From Pelistega suis (GTDB taxonomy: Bacteria; Pseudomonadota; Gammaproteobacteria; Burkholderiales; Burkholderiaceae_B), in NCBI RefSeq assembly GCF_013133795.1, contig NZ_JABGBN010000001.1:1-64000 (forward strand): a DNA stretch of 64,000 nucleotides, in the 5' to 3' direction. Below the pieces are notes generated by a model. That model worked only from the letters and a program-made list of their open reading frames with translations, was not told where the DNA came from and ran no database searches. Positions 1 through 8,908 of this stretch are shown piece after piece; the first letter of the stretch is position 1, and the number at the start of each line of letters is the position of its first letter. Position numbers and translations under genes: made by a program.

Positions 1-1
1 T

Positions 2-691
2 ACACCAATCGTTAAAGGTTCTGCTAAATTAGCGTTAGAGGGCGACGAAGGTCCTTTAGGTAAGCAAGCGATTTTAGCGTTAGCTGAAGCGTTAGACTCA
101 TACATCCCAACACCAGAGCGTGCAGTTGATGGTACATTCTTGATGCCAGTAGAGGACGTATTCTCTATTTCAGGTCGTGGTACAGTGGTAACAGGCCGTA
201 TTGAGCGTGGTATCATTAAAGTGGGTGAAGAGATTGAAATCGTAGGTATCCGCGAAACAGCAAAAACAACGTGTACAGGCGTTGAGATGTTCCGTAAGTT
301 ACTAGACGAAGGTCAAGCGGGTGACAACGTAGGTTTATTACTACGTGGTACTAAGCGTGAAGACGTAGAGCGTGGTCAAGTATTAGCGAAACCAGGTTCA
401 ATCAAGCCACACACAAACTTCTCAGCAGAGGTGTATATCCTTTCGAAAGAAGAGGGTGGTCGTCACACACCATTCTTCCAAGGTTACCGTCCACAGTTCT
501 ACTTCCGTACAACGGACGTAACAGGTACAATTACATTACCAGCGGACAAAGAGATGGTATTACCAGGCGATAACGTAGCGATGGAAGTTGAATTAATCGC
601 TCCGATCGCGATGGAAGAAGGTCTACGTTTTGCGATTCGTGAAGGCGGTCGTACAGTAGGCGCTGGCGTTGTATCTAAAATCACTAAGTAA
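2..691 (+). CDS. tuf: Elongation factor Tu, C-terminal part (5' end outside window)
   Basis: EF-Tu carries aminoacyl-tRNA to the ribosomal A site as a GTP complex. The reading frame is open from the first bases of the window, so the GTPase domain is mostly missing. About 229 residues remain: the end of domain 1 (...[11 protein letters not shown]), then domain 2 with the near-invariant [16 protein letters not shown] stretch and domain 3 ending in [12 protein letters not shown]. Reading continues upstream of the internal ATG at 140, so that ATG is not the real start. A UUCG hairpin follows the stop and rpsJ comes next, the usual str-operon order. Identity is certain. Confidence 0.97.
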   Translation, partial: TPIVKGSAKLALEGDEGPLGKQAILALAEALDSYIPTPERAVDGTFLMPVEDVFSISGRGTVVTGRIERGIIKVGEEIEIVGIRETAKTTCTGVEMFRKLLDEGQAGDNVGLLLRGTKREDVERGQVLAKPGSIKPHTNFSAEVYILSKEEGGRHTPFFQGYRPQFYFRTTDVTGTITLPADKEMVLPGDNVAMEVELIAPIAMEEGLRFAIREGGRTVGAGVVSKITK

Positions 692-722
692 TTTATACGC
701 TTTAGTATAGTTGCTTAGACTA

Positions 723-756
723 GCACGACCATCTTTCGGGATGGTCGTGTTTGTCA
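723..756 (+). terminator. Terminator after tuf with UUCG tetraloop
   Basis: An 11-bp stem (arms 724-734 and 739-749, one G-U pair) is closed by a TTCG tetraloop at 735-738. Only a short T-rich tail (TTTG) follows, so termination may be partial. Confidence 0.7.
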
Positions 757-779
757 CATAATAAAATCGTTCTTTTATT
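751..779 (+). promoter_or_regulatory. Candidate sigma70 promoter for rpsJ
   Basis: TTGTCA (751-756) and TTTATT (774-779) are separated by 17 bp, directly after the tuf hairpin and about 35 bp before rpsJ. The -10 matches only four of six consensus positions, so this is a candidate only. Confidence 0.35.
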
Positions 780-814
780 ATTGTTCTTTAAATCTGTTCT
801 TTAGGATTATTCAA

Positions 815-1126
815 ATGAAAAACCAAAAAATTCGTATTCGTTTAAAAGCGTTTGATTACAAATTAATCGATCAATCAGCTGCTGAAATCGTTGATACAGC
901 GAAACGTACAGGTGCAGTAGTTCATGGTCCAGTACCACTACCAACACGCATCAAACGTTACGACGTTTTACGTTCTCCACACGTAAATAAAACATCACGT
1001 GACCAATTCGAAATCCGTACACACCAACGTCTAATGGACATCGTTGATCCAACAGACAAAACAGTTGACGCATTAATGCGTTTAGACTTACCAGCTGGTG
1101 TTGACGTAGAAATCGCTTTACAATAA
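815..1126 (+). CDS. rpsJ: 30S ribosomal protein S10
   Basis: S10 is a small-subunit head protein and also the NusE antitermination factor. The 103-residue length is standard, with the typical start [15 protein letters not shown] and the [16 protein letters not shown] core. A TAGGA ribosome site precedes the ATG. In most bacteria S10 is followed at once by rplC. Here a strong terminator follows at 1147-1172 and rplC lies 7.8 kb away, so S10 is effectively monocistronic or cotranscribed only with tuf. Confidence 0.98.
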   Translation: MKNQKIRIRLKAFDYKLIDQSAAEIVDTAKRTGAVVHGPVPLPTRIKRYDVLRSPHVNKTSRDQFEIRTHQRLMDIVDPTDKTVDALMRLDLPAGVDVEIALQ

Positions 1127-1146
1127 TCCTAATTATTGAAGCAATG

Positions 1147-1173
1147 AGCCGCACAAATTGTGCGGCTTTTTTG
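1147..1173 (+). terminator. rpsJ: Strong intrinsic terminator after rpsJ
   Basis: A GC-rich stem (AGCCGCAC at 1147-1154 with GTGCGGCT at 1160-1167) is followed by a six-T run. It ends the ribosomal transcript at S10. Confidence 0.9.
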
Positions 1174-1360
1174 TTTTTAGACGAAGGGATGCTCAGAATA
1201 AGAGTATCCTGCATTGATAAGAAGAATATATTTGCTTTAATTATAAAATAACTATATGGAAAATCCTTATAGTTAAATGTTATTGTATCAGTTACAATTG
1301 GAAATATAAAACTATATACACATGCAATAACTTTAAGTTTGAATGATTGAGAGGATTGAT

Positions 1361-2662
1361 ATGTCACAACAAACATCTAAAATGCGGAATCTAGCCGCTG
1401 CTATTATCGGGAATGCCTTGGAATGGTATGACTTTTTAGTCTTTGCCTTTATGACCCCGATTATTTCTAAAGTCTTCTTTCCTATTCCTGAAGGTGAAGC
1501 CAATAGTTTAAATGAAATTCTTTATATGACGGCTATTTTTGGTGTGGGATTCTTTATGCGTCCTGTGGGTGGCGTACTCATTGGTCTTTATGCCGATAAA
1601 AAAGGACGTAAAGCAGCGATGGTATTAGTGACAACGCTGATGGCGATTTCCTTAGCATTGATTACGGTGACACCGTCTTATGCGACGATTGGGGTATTAG
1701 CTCCCTTGGTTGTGTTGGTAGCACGTTTGATTCAGGGTTTTTCTGCTGGTGGTGAATTTGGTACAGCGACCGCGTTATTAATTGAAATGGCTCCACCTAA
1801 TCGTCGAGGATTTTACGGCTCATGGCAAATGACCGGTCAAATGATGGGCTTACTCATTGGTGCTGGAGCAGGTACCTTAACGACGGCATTGTTTACACAA
1901 GAAGAAATTCAAGCATGGGCATGGCGCATTCCTTTTCTGTTTGGTTTATTGATTATCCCAGTAGCCGTCTATATCCGTAACCGTTTAGAGGAAACAGATA
2001 CGTTCAAAGAAGCTCAAGCAGAAAATGCGCAGAAAGGCATGCAACAACGTGTGACAATGACTGAGGCATTAATGCAATCGTGGCGTGAGATTCTTATCGG
2101 TATTGGTTTAGTCGCCGCAGCGACGGTAACGGTATATATCACCTTTACTTACTTGGTTACCTTTTCAACGCGTATTTTAGGTCTACCTTTACAAGAAACC
2201 TTCCAAGTGCAATTATTAGGCGCTTTATGGGTGGTGATTCTGACGCCATTATTTGGTTTATTATCAGACAAGATAAGTAAAGCCTTAATGTTAAAAGTCT
2301 CATTAGGCTTATTTTTGGTGTCGATGTACCCTGTATATTCATGGTTGGTAGCGGCTCCTTCTATTGAGCGATTAATGATTCTTCAATTAATTGTGGGTGT
2401 CTTTACGGCGTGCTTCTTCTCAGTGTTTAGTACCGTCATGGCGGTATTGTTCCCAACCAAAGTGCGTTCTCTAGGGATGTCAATTTCTTATAATGTAGCG
2501 GTATTGGTATTAGGCGGATTTGCGCAATTCTTTGTGACTTGGTTGATTCAACAAACCCAATCACCTTTAGCGCCTACTTATTATGTAATGGGTGGTTTGG
2601 CTATTGGTTTAATCGCGGCTATTATTCTTGGTAAGCGAGCGGATGCTGAGATTCCTCATTGA
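1361..2662 (+). CDS. MFS transporter, metabolite:H+ symporter (MHS) type
   Basis: A 433-residue inner-membrane carrier with about 12 hydrophobic segments. The start of TM1 carries GNALEWYDF, typical of the MHS branch (ProP, KgtP, citrate and shikimate carriers). The loop between TM2 and TM3 has the MFS motif GLYADKKGRK near residues 75-84, and the fifth segment region has GFSAGGEFG. Substrates of this branch are organic acids or osmolytes; the actual substrate is not visible. I chose the ATG at 1361 because GAGAGG at 1349-1354 sits at the right distance; an in-frame ATG at 1343 lacks a site. It stands alone between two terminators. Confidence 0.85.
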   Translation: MSQQTSKMRNLAAAIIGNALEWYDFLVFAFMTPIISKVFFPIPEGEANSLNEILYMTAIFGVGFFMRPVGGVLIGLYADKKGRKAAMVLVTTLMAISLALITVTPSYATIGVLAPLVVLVARLIQGFSAGGEFGTATALLIEMAPPNRRGFYGSWQMTGQMMGLLIGAGAGTLTTALFTQEEIQAWAWRIPFLFGLLIIPVAVYIRNRLEETDTFKEAQAENAQKGMQQRVTMTEALMQSWREILIGIGLVAAATVTVYITFTYLVTFSTRILGLPLQETFQVQLLGALWVVILTPLFGLLSDKISKALMLKVSLGLFLVSMYPVYSWLVAAPSIERLMILQLIVGVFTACFFSVFSTVMAVLFPTKVRSLGMSISYNVAVLVLGGFAQFFVTWLIQQTQSPLAPTYYVMGGLAIGLIAAIILGKRADAEIPH

Positions 2663-2688
2663 GTAGGGGCATAGCACCTTTCTAGACG

Positions 2689-2776
2689 AAGTCCTGATGA
2701 CTGGAACTGACTATTAAACTTCCTCCATAAGTTGGATGTTTATGATGGGTAGTTCAGACCATCAGGGCTTTTTTAT
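2689..2776 (+). terminator. Long-stem terminator after the MHS transporter
   Basis: AGTCCTGATG at about 2690-2699 pairs with CATCAGGGCT at about 2760-2769, and further pairs (GGAACTGA with the TAGTTCAG region) extend it inward. A T6 run follows. The loop is long (about 50 nt) but the stem and T tract are convincing. Confidence 0.75.
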
Positions 2777-2848
2777 GAGTAAAACTAATATATAACTTAA
2801 AAGAAAATAATAAATAATTGTTTATTTCTTTTTGTTATATGCAAATAG

Positions 2849-2940
2849 TTGAATATATTACTAGAGGTGATAATATACACCCAACTCATTCAATAAAGTT
2901 ATACGTTGTGAGAGCCATGAAGAAGAGTAAAAACTCTCAC
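2849..2940 (+). promoter_or_regulatory. metN leader: candidate promoter and hairpin
   Basis: The 306-bp gap 2663-2968 holds the terminator above and then this leader. TTGAAT (2849-2854), a 16-bp spacer and TAATAT (2871-2876) form a possible promoter. Downstream, GTGAGAG (2908-2914) and CTCTCAC (2934-2940) are perfect inverted repeats that would form a 7-bp hairpin 15 nt before the ribosome site. I found nothing resembling a known SAM riboswitch. Confidence 0.4.
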
Positions 2941-2968
2941 ACACATAGCATATCAGTAGGGTTTTATC

Positions 2969-3994
2969 TTGATTCAGATTAAAAATATTCATAAGTACTT
3001 TAAGACGAAAGAAAAAGTCTTACATGCTTTACAAGGCATTGATTTAAATATCGAGGCAGGTAAGGTCTTTGGTATTATCGGTCGTTCAGGTGCGGGTAAA
3101 TCAACGCTTATCCGCATGATTAATTTATTAGAGCGCCCAGATCAAGGAGAGGTTATTGTTGATGGGACAGATATTACCAAACTGTCCGTTGATGAATTGC
3201 GCAAATTACGTCATCAAATTGGGATGGTGTTCCAGCACTTTAACCTATTGAACTCAAGAACGGTTTTAGATAATGTTATTTATCCTTTACGCATCGCCGG
3301 TGTGGATAAAGAGAGTCGTAAAGCGCGTGCTTTAGAGTTATTAAAGCTAGTCGGTCTAGAGGATCATGTGCATAAATATCCTCGCCAGTTGTCAGGTGGT
3401 CAGAAACAACGAGTTGGTATTGCACGTGCTTTGGCAACTGAGCCTAAAATTTTATTATGTGATGAAGCAACGAGTGCATTAGATCCTGAAACTACACAAT
3501 CTGTGTTAGCGTTGCTCAATGAGATTAATCAAAAGCTTGGCATTACGATTGTTTTAATTACGCATAGTATGGATGTGATTCGTAATGTGTGTGATGAGGT
3601 GGCTGTCATCGATGGAGGTAAGATTGTTGAGCTAGGTGAGGTGGTTAATGTATTTTTACACCCACAACATAGCACGACAAAAGCCTTACTGAGCGAGAGT
3701 GGTGTGGATGCAGATGCTTGGAAGCTATTTTCTGACAATGTTCATGGTGATGTTATTCGTTTAACTTATCATGGCGTTGCCGCTGCAGAGCCTCTATTAA
3801 GTCATATCAGTCGTGAACTTGAACTTAACCTCAGTATTCTTCAAGGTTCGGTCGGTAAGATTAAGGATACACCATTTGGTCAGTTGGTGATTGTGGTGAA
3901 CTACCCTGAGCATACCCCAGCAGAACAAGCTAAGGCTAAAATGAAAGCCTTTTTTGAAGAGAAGAATGTAGACTTTGAGGTATTACAAGCATGA
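2969..3994 (+). CDS. metN: Methionine ABC transporter ATP-binding protein
   Basis: The ATPase of the D/L-methionine importer. Visible motifs: Walker A GRSGAGKST (about 38-46), Q-loop near 89, signature LSGGQ (141-145), Walker B ILLCDEATSALD (161-172), switch His in ITHSMD, and a C-terminal NIL-type regulatory domain (about 265-341) that senses methionine in homologues. The start is an unusual TTG at 2969, supported by AGTAGG at 2955-2960 and by the family's normal MI(K/Q)I start. Its stop overlaps the metI start by 4 nt (ATGA), so translation is coupled. metI and metQ follow. Confidence 0.95.
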   Translation: MIQIKNIHKYFKTKEKVLHALQGIDLNIEAGKVFGIIGRSGAGKSTLIRMINLLERPDQGEVIVDGTDITKLSVDELRKLRHQIGMVFQHFNLLNSRTVLDNVIYPLRIAGVDKESRKARALELLKLVGLEDHVHKYPRQLSGGQKQRVGIARALATEPKILLCDEATSALDPETTQSVLALLNEINQKLGITIVLITHSMDVIRNVCDEVAVIDGGKIVELGEVVNVFLHPQHSTTKALLSESGVDADAWKLFSDNVHGDVIRLTYHGVAAAEPLLSHISRELELNLSILQGSVGKIKDTPFGQLVIVVNYPEHTPAEQAKAKMKAFFEEKNVDFEVLQA

Positions 3995-4650
3995 ATTGGT
4001 CAAACATTAATTGGAGCATCGTTGGTGAAGCGACCATTGATACCTTGTTAATGACAGGGTGGTCGTTATTATTTACTGTGATTATTGGTTTACCATTGGG
4101 CGTTTATTTATTTCTGACGAGTGAACGACAATTGTTGGAAAATAAGCCGGTTTACCAAACATTGTCATTTATCGTCAATGTGTTGCGGTCAGTACCGTTC
4201 CTGATTTTATTAATTGTGCTTATCCCATTCACACGCTGGATTATGGGCAGTGCTTTAGGTGTACCGGGATCGATTCCTCCGCTTGTGGTAGGTGCAGCGC
4301 CTTTCTTTGCTCGTCTTGTAGAGAACGTATTGCGTGAACTGGATCCAGGTATCAGCGAGGCGAGTAAGGCGATGGGGGCAACACCTCGTCAGACAGTATT
4401 GTGGGCGTTATTGCCAGAATCACTTACAGGTATCATTAGTGCTGTTGTGGTGACAGCTATTGCATTAGTCAGTTATTCGGCCATGTCAGGTGTTATTGGC
4501 GGCGGTGGCTTAGGTGATATTGCCATTCGCTTTGGTTATCAACGTTATCAAACAGACATGATGGTAGTGACCGTCATTATTCTGATTGTGTTAGTGCAAC
4601 TCATTCAGATGATAGGTGACTTCCTTGTAAAAAAACTCATGCGTAAATAA
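3991..4650 (+). CDS. metI: Methionine ABC transporter permease
   Basis: A 219-residue inner-membrane permease with about five hydrophobic segments, the normal size for MetI. The EAA loop that docks on MetN is visible as EASKAMGATPRQTV (about 124-137). The family stretch SAMSGVIGGGGLGDIAIRFGYQRY lies near the C-terminus. It overlaps metN by 4 nt and is followed 49 nt later by metQ, giving a complete metNIQ operon. Confidence 0.95.
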   Translation: MNWSNINWSIVGEATIDTLLMTGWSLLFTVIIGLPLGVYLFLTSERQLLENKPVYQTLSFIVNVLRSVPFLILLIVLIPFTRWIMGSALGVPGSIPPLVVGAAPFFARLVENVLRELDPGISEASKAMGATPRQTVLWALLPESLTGIISAVVVTAIALVSYSAMSGVIGGGGLGDIAIRFGYQRYQTDMMVVTVIILIVLVQLIQMIGDFLVKKLMRK

Positions 4651-4699
4651 ATCTATATTTAAAGTATTTTTAATTCAACATTATTTAAGGAGTAATTCT

Positions 4700-5488
4700 A
4701 TGAAATTATCACAATTATTTGGTGCAGTAGCACTAGCTGGTTTCTTAGCAACTGGCGCACAAGCAGCGACAAAATTAAGCGTAGCTGCAACACCAATTCC
4801 TCATGCTGAAATTCTTGAGCAGGTTAAACCTGTTTTAGCTAAAGACGGTATTGAGTTAGACATTAAAGTATTTACTGACTATGTACAACCTAACCAACAA
4901 GTATTCGATAAAGCCATCGATGCAAACTTCTTCCAACACCGTCCTTACTTAGAAACGTTTAACAAAGAGCGTAAAACTAACTTAGTAGGTGTGGGCTTAG
5001 TGCATGTAGAACCTTTCGGTGCTTACTCTAAAAAGTTGAAAAAAGGTGATGCTATCCCTGAGGGTGCTGTAGTGGCAATTCCTAATGACCCATCAAATGG
5101 TGCTCGTGCATTATTATTAATCCAAAAACAAGGTTTAATTAAGCTAAAAGACCCAAGCAACTTATTAGCAACAGCAGCTGATGTGGTTGAGAATCCTAAA
5201 AAATTAAAATTTAAAGAGTTAGAAGCGGCAACGTTACCGCGCGTATTAGACGATGTAACATTCGCGTTAATCAATGCTAACTATGCTTTAGAAGCGGGTC
5301 TAAAACCAACTCAAGAAGCGTTATTTATTGAGGATGCAGAGTCTCCATACGCTAACTTAGTCGCAACAACACCAGAAAAAGCGGAATCCGCAGAAGTGAA
5401 AGCGTTAGTAAAAGCCTTACAAACGCCAGAAGTGAAGAAATTCATTGAAGACAAATACGCTGGTGCTGTAGTACCTGCATTTGAATAA
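4700..5488 (+). CDS. metQ: Methionine-binding protein MetQ (NlpA family)
   Basis: The periplasmic receptor for the MetNI importer, 262 residues. The NlpA-family core is clear: KLSVAATPIPHAEIL, KVFTDYVQPNQQV, NFFQHRPYL and SPYANLVATT. The signal peptide ends in AQA and has no lipobox Cys, unlike E. coli MetQ, which is a lipoprotein. It would therefore be a soluble periplasmic protein or be held in another way. AAGGAG precedes the ATG. A second, diverged copy lies at 57650-58438. Confidence 0.93.
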   Translation: MKLSQLFGAVALAGFLATGAQAATKLSVAATPIPHAEILEQVKPVLAKDGIELDIKVFTDYVQPNQQVFDKAIDANFFQHRPYLETFNKERKTNLVGVGLVHVEPFGAYSKKLKKGDAIPEGAVVAIPNDPSNGARALLLIQKQGLIKLKDPSNLLATAADVVENPKKLKFKELEAATLPRVLDDVTFALINANYALEAGLKPTQEALFIEDAESPYANLVATTPEKAESAEVKALVKALQTPEVKKFIEDKYAGAVVPAFE

Positions 5489-5549
5489 GTTGAGGTTACA
5501 TGGGTGAGCTAGTATAAGTAGCCCATGCCTTTCAAAACACAATAGATTG

Positions 5550-5583
5550 ACCGCTGAGGAGAATAACTTCTCAGCGGTTTTTG
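5550..5583 (+). terminator. Terminator of metNIQ
   Basis: CCGCTGAG (5551-5558) pairs with CTCAGCGG (5570-5577), followed by five T. It closes the metNIQ operon. Confidence 0.88.
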
Positions 5584-5735
5584 TATGAAACTTTCTCTGT
5601 AAAGTGATGAAGTTCTCTTTGCTTCAGAGTAAAAGCCAAGAAGATTTATGCTTATGTTGATTAAAAGGATTGACTTGTCATCGTCAAATAGTGAAAAGCT
5701 TGCTTTATAATTTGTTTTTTATAAAAGGATAAACA

Positions 5736-6119
5736 ATGAATATCGAACGTTTAGATCATTTTGTATTAACAGTAGCTGATATTCAACGAACCGTTCAGTT
5801 TTATACAAGCATTTTAGGTATGCAAGCAAAAACGTTCGGTGAGGGTAGAGTTGCCTTGCATTACGGACAGCAAAAGATTAATTTACATCTAAAAGGTCAT
5901 GAGATTGAGCCTAAGGCACAGCACGCTATTTGCGGAAGCGCTGACCTTTGTTTTATCACTAGTACGCCTATTGAAAGTGTATTGCGTGAGTTGCAGGAAA
6001 AGCAAGTGGATATCATTGATGGGATTGTTCCGAGAACAGGTGCTTTGGGTCCTATCCAGTCAATTTATTTTCGTGATCCAGATGGGAACCTTATTGAAGT
6101 GAGTGCGTATAGTAAATGA
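5736..6119 (+). CDS. VOC (glyoxalase/bleomycin-resistance) family protein
   Basis: A 127-residue single-domain vicinal-oxygen-chelate protein with two beta-alpha-beta-beta-beta modules. Likely metal ligands are His8 (RLDHFVL) and Glu121 in the family ending YFRDPDGNLIEVS. Family members are glyoxalases, extradiol dioxygenases, fosfomycin-modifying enzymes or epimerases; nothing here fixes which. The stop overlaps the next gene's start by 4 nt (ATGA), so it is translated together with an aromatic-acid-type transporter, which hints at a role in small-acid or aromatic metabolism (inference). Confidence 0.8.
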   Translation: MNIERLDHFVLTVADIQRTVQFYTSILGMQAKTFGEGRVALHYGQQKINLHLKGHEIEPKAQHAICGSADLCFITSTPIESVLRELQEKQVDIIDGIVPRTGALGPIQSIYFRDPDGNLIEVSAYSK

Positions 6120-7417
6120 AACTCTCCATCCAAGACTATATCAACCAGACCCCTTTTTCAGGCTATCAAAAACTGATTTTTATCATGACTTTTTTAGTGG
6201 CTTTTTTTGATGGCTATGATACGGCTGTCATAGGCTATATTGCCCCTAGTCTTGTGCAAGAGTGGGGGATATCGCGACCAGATTTGGCGCCGGTATTAAG
6301 TGCCGCTTTATTTGGTTTGGCTTGCGGTGCGATTAGTAGTGGTCCAATTGCTGACCGTTTTGGACGAAAGTATTTATTGATTGCCTCAGTGGCACTTTTC
6401 TCCATAGGTAGCTTGATTTCTGCTCAGGTAGATAGTTTGGTTGCTTTAGAACGTTGGCGTTTTATCACGGGGATTGGCTTAGGGGCAGCGATGCCTAATG
6501 CGGTAACTTTACTATCAGAGTATTGTCCTCAACATCAACGTGCGCGTATTGTGAATACGATGTTTTGTGGTTTTCCACTAGGTGCGGCATTAGGTGGTTT
6601 TATCGCGAGTTATCTGATTCCTGCTTTTGGATGGCGTTCTACCTTGGTTTTTGGTGGTGTATTTCCTCTGGTATTAAGTGTTTTGATGCTTTTTATGATT
6701 CCCGAATCCGTGCGCTTTTTATCATCCAAGCCGAATATGCAGTCACGTATACAAGCGATTTTGAGGAAATTTAAAGGGCATGATTTGGATGTTGTGGACT
6801 TCAGTTTACAAGAGCAAGGAAACGTTCTAGGGCAAGGAGTAAGACTTGTCTTGTCTCGACAATATATTATTGGTTCAGTGCTTTTGTGGATTTGTTATTT
6901 TATGGGCTTAATCATCTTTTATGGTGTGATTAATTGGATGCCCGTATTGTTAGAGCAGGTGATGAGTGCTGCAGTGGCTAAACAAATCGTGGGTTTATTT
7001 GCGTTAGGTGGACTGGGAGCGATTGCAAGTGGTTATCTCATGGATCGCTACAATGTGAATTATTTAAATGCTTTTCTTGCACTATTAACCATGATGAGTA
7101 TTGCAATGATGGGGTGGAGTTTGCAATGGGGTATTGTGGTTTTAATTGTGGTGGTGCTGTTTGCCGGGATTGTGATGAATACTTTACAGGCTTCGTTGCC
7201 GACGGTGGCAGCTTTATTCTATCCTACGCAAGGACGGACTACCGGGGTGTCGTGGATGATGGGGATTGGTCGCTTTGGTGGTGTCGCAGGTTCTTATTTA
7301 GTGGCAGAATTAGTGCGACGTGAGTTTAGTATTGAACAGGTGTTTTTGAGTTTAGCGGTTCCAGCGGCGATTATGGCTATATGCTTGTTATTGAAGCAAT
7401 ATTTGTATCAACGATAG
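6116..7417 (+). CDS. MFS transporter, aromatic acid:H+ symporter (AAHS) type
   Basis: A 433-residue, 12-segment carrier. TM1 carries DGYDTAVIGYIAP (32-44), the AAHS signature seen in PcaK, BenK and MhpT. The loop between TM2 and TM3 has GPIADRFGRK (76-85). Likely substrates are protocatechuate, benzoate-type or hydroxyphenylpropionate-type acids, but this cannot be settled from sequence alone. It is coupled to the VOC gene by a 4-nt overlap and followed 11 nt later by rmuC. Confidence 0.82.
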   Translation: MKLSIQDYINQTPFSGYQKLIFIMTFLVAFFDGYDTAVIGYIAPSLVQEWGISRPDLAPVLSAALFGLACGAISSGPIADRFGRKYLLIASVALFSIGSLISAQVDSLVALERWRFITGIGLGAAMPNAVTLLSEYCPQHQRARIVNTMFCGFPLGAALGGFIASYLIPAFGWRSTLVFGGVFPLVLSVLMLFMIPESVRFLSSKPNMQSRIQAILRKFKGHDLDVVDFSLQEQGNVLGQGVRLVLSRQYIIGSVLLWICYFMGLIIFYGVINWMPVLLEQVMSAAVAKQIVGLFALGGLGAIASGYLMDRYNVNYLNAFLALLTMMSIAMMGWSLQWGIVVLIVVVLFAGIVMNTLQASLPTVAALFYPTQGRTTGVSWMMGIGRFGGVAGSYLVAELVRREFSIEQVFLSLAVPAAIMAICLLLKQYLYQR

Positions 7418-7428
7418 AAGGGAAGAGA

Positions 7429-8604
7429 ATGAGCTTAGATAGCTTTTTGCAGGCAAATTACCTAACCTTATTAGCGGTGCTATTGCTGTTGGTAATCTTA
7501 CTCTTTTTTTGGCGACAATTAAGTGTCGCAAGGGCTAGAACACAAATTGCTGTTTTAGAGCGTGCGTTACAGGATACTGAGAATGATTTATTGAGTGCAC
7601 AACAAACCTTGCATCAGTTGCAACAAGAGCAACAAGCACAAAAAAATATTCAACAGATTTTGCAGCCATTTAAAGAACAGTTACATCAGTTTCATCGACG
7701 TGTTAATGATATTCATACACAGTCAATGATGGGACAAGCTGCTCTACAACAGCAAGTACAGCAAATGATGCAAGCCAATATCAAGATGGGTGAAGATGCT
7801 CAACAACTGGCACAGGCACTAAAAGGGAATAAGAAGGTCTTAGGCAATTGGGGAGAGTTGCAGTTAGAAACTGCCTTGGAGCATGCAGGTTTGCAGAAAG
7901 AGGTGAATTACTTTACACAGCCGCATTTTAAAAATCAGCAAGGTGAACGCTTAATTCCTGATGTAGTGGTTGCGTTGCCAGAAGGTAGACAGCTGATTAT
8001 CGACAGTAAGGTTTCTTTAGCAGCCTATCAACAAGCAGTTGCTGAAGCTAATTCGCAGAGAGTTGAGCGTTACTTGAAGCAATTAGTAAAAGATGTTCGT
8101 GCACATGTTGATGATTTGGCACGCAAAGATTATGCCGGATTGCCTGATATCCAGTCTGTCGGGTTTGTGATGATGTTTATGCCGATTGAAGCGGCTTATG
8201 TTGAGGCGTTACGTCAAGACGAGGAGCTTTTTCAATATGCTTATGCAAAAGGTGTTGTCTTGGTATCGCAGACTAGTTTGTTGCCGACTTTGCGTACAGT
8301 AGCAAATGTGTGGATGCTCTCTAACAGTCATCGAGAATTACAAGAGATTGGAGATAGGGCCGTGGATACTTATAATCAGTTGGTAACGGTGGCAGAGCAT
8401 TTATCTAGATTAGGTACGGCACTTAATAATGCCAATAAGGTTTATAACCAAGCGATGACAAGCTTTGCAGGACAACAAGGTCTCGTATCTAAGTTAGATA
8501 AGTTTCAGCGGCTCTCAGCTAAGAGTGTCAAAGTAATGCCCGAGCTGGGAGGTATTGATATTGTCGCCGAAACCGATAAACTGCAGTCATTATCAAAAGA
8601 TTGA
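7429..8604 (+). CDS. rmuC: DNA recombination protein RmuC
   Basis: RmuC limits recombination at inverted repeats and has a nuclease-like fold. The 391 residues show an N-terminal membrane anchor (about 12-28), a long Gln-rich coiled coil (about 35-125), and the conserved domain starting at LGNWGELQLETALEHAGL, with RLIPDVVVALPEGRQLIIDSKVS (the last part is the Asp-Ser-Lys core). I chose the ATG at 7429 because GAAGGGAAGAG precedes it; an in-frame ATG at 7381 lies inside the upstream gene and has no ribosome site. Confidence 0.93.
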   Translation: MSLDSFLQANYLTLLAVLLLLVILLFFWRQLSVARARTQIAVLERALQDTENDLLSAQQTLHQLQQEQQAQKNIQQILQPFKEQLHQFHRRVNDIHTQSMMGQAALQQQVQQMMQANIKMGEDAQQLAQALKGNKKVLGNWGELQLETALEHAGLQKEVNYFTQPHFKNQQGERLIPDVVVALPEGRQLIIDSKVSLAAYQQAVAEANSQRVERYLKQLVKDVRAHVDDLARKDYAGLPDIQSVGFVMMFMPIEAAYVEALRQDEELFQYAYAKGVVLVSQTSLLPTLRTVANVWMLSNSHRELQEIGDRAVDTYNQLVTVAEHLSRLGTALNNANKVYNQAMTSFAGQQGLVSKLDKFQRLSAKSVKVMPELGGIDIVAETDKLQSLSKD

Positions 8605-8908
8605 GTTAAAAGAGGTCAGAGAGAGATCACTTTCTTATCACCAGCACCTGATAAATTGCTCAAAAAATGCCCAACTTTTTTTGAGGACTTCGATAAAGTA
8701 TTGAAAAAAAGGGATTTTTACAACAATTTTCGATACTCTCTATTGTGGAAAACTAGGAAAAGTGTTAAATTAGTAGGCTAACCATTAAGGTTAGATAAGT
8801 AATATTGTGCTTTTTTCTTATGATTGTCTTTTTAAATCATAGGCTTAGGTGCTTTAATTAATTAATATTTAGAGTCTCACCAATCGTAGTGAGATATTGG
8901 AGAAAATG
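8605..8908 (+). promoter_or_regulatory. Leader region of the rplC operon
   Basis: No gene is visible in these 304 bp. A weak promoter candidate is TTGTGG (8743-8748) with TTAAAT (8765-8770). Two perfect inverted repeats follow: CTAACC/GGTTAG (8778-8783/8789-8794) and TCTCAC/GTGAGA (8875-8880/8889-8894). The second ends 4 nt before the GGAG ribosome site of rplC and is well placed to control translation. An A/T inverted repeat (8659-8667/8676-8685) lies upstream. In E. coli the S10 operon leader is the L4 target; here the leader sits before rplC instead of rpsJ. Confidence 0.5.

Noticed and set aside
951-1376. 141-residue ORF antisense to rpsJ and the downstream gap
   Set aside because: It is the shadow of a conserved gene, with no ribosome site and no domain signs.
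2788-2968. SAM riboswitch before metN
   Set aside because: Only one simple hairpin is visible; I see no S-box or SAM-II core.
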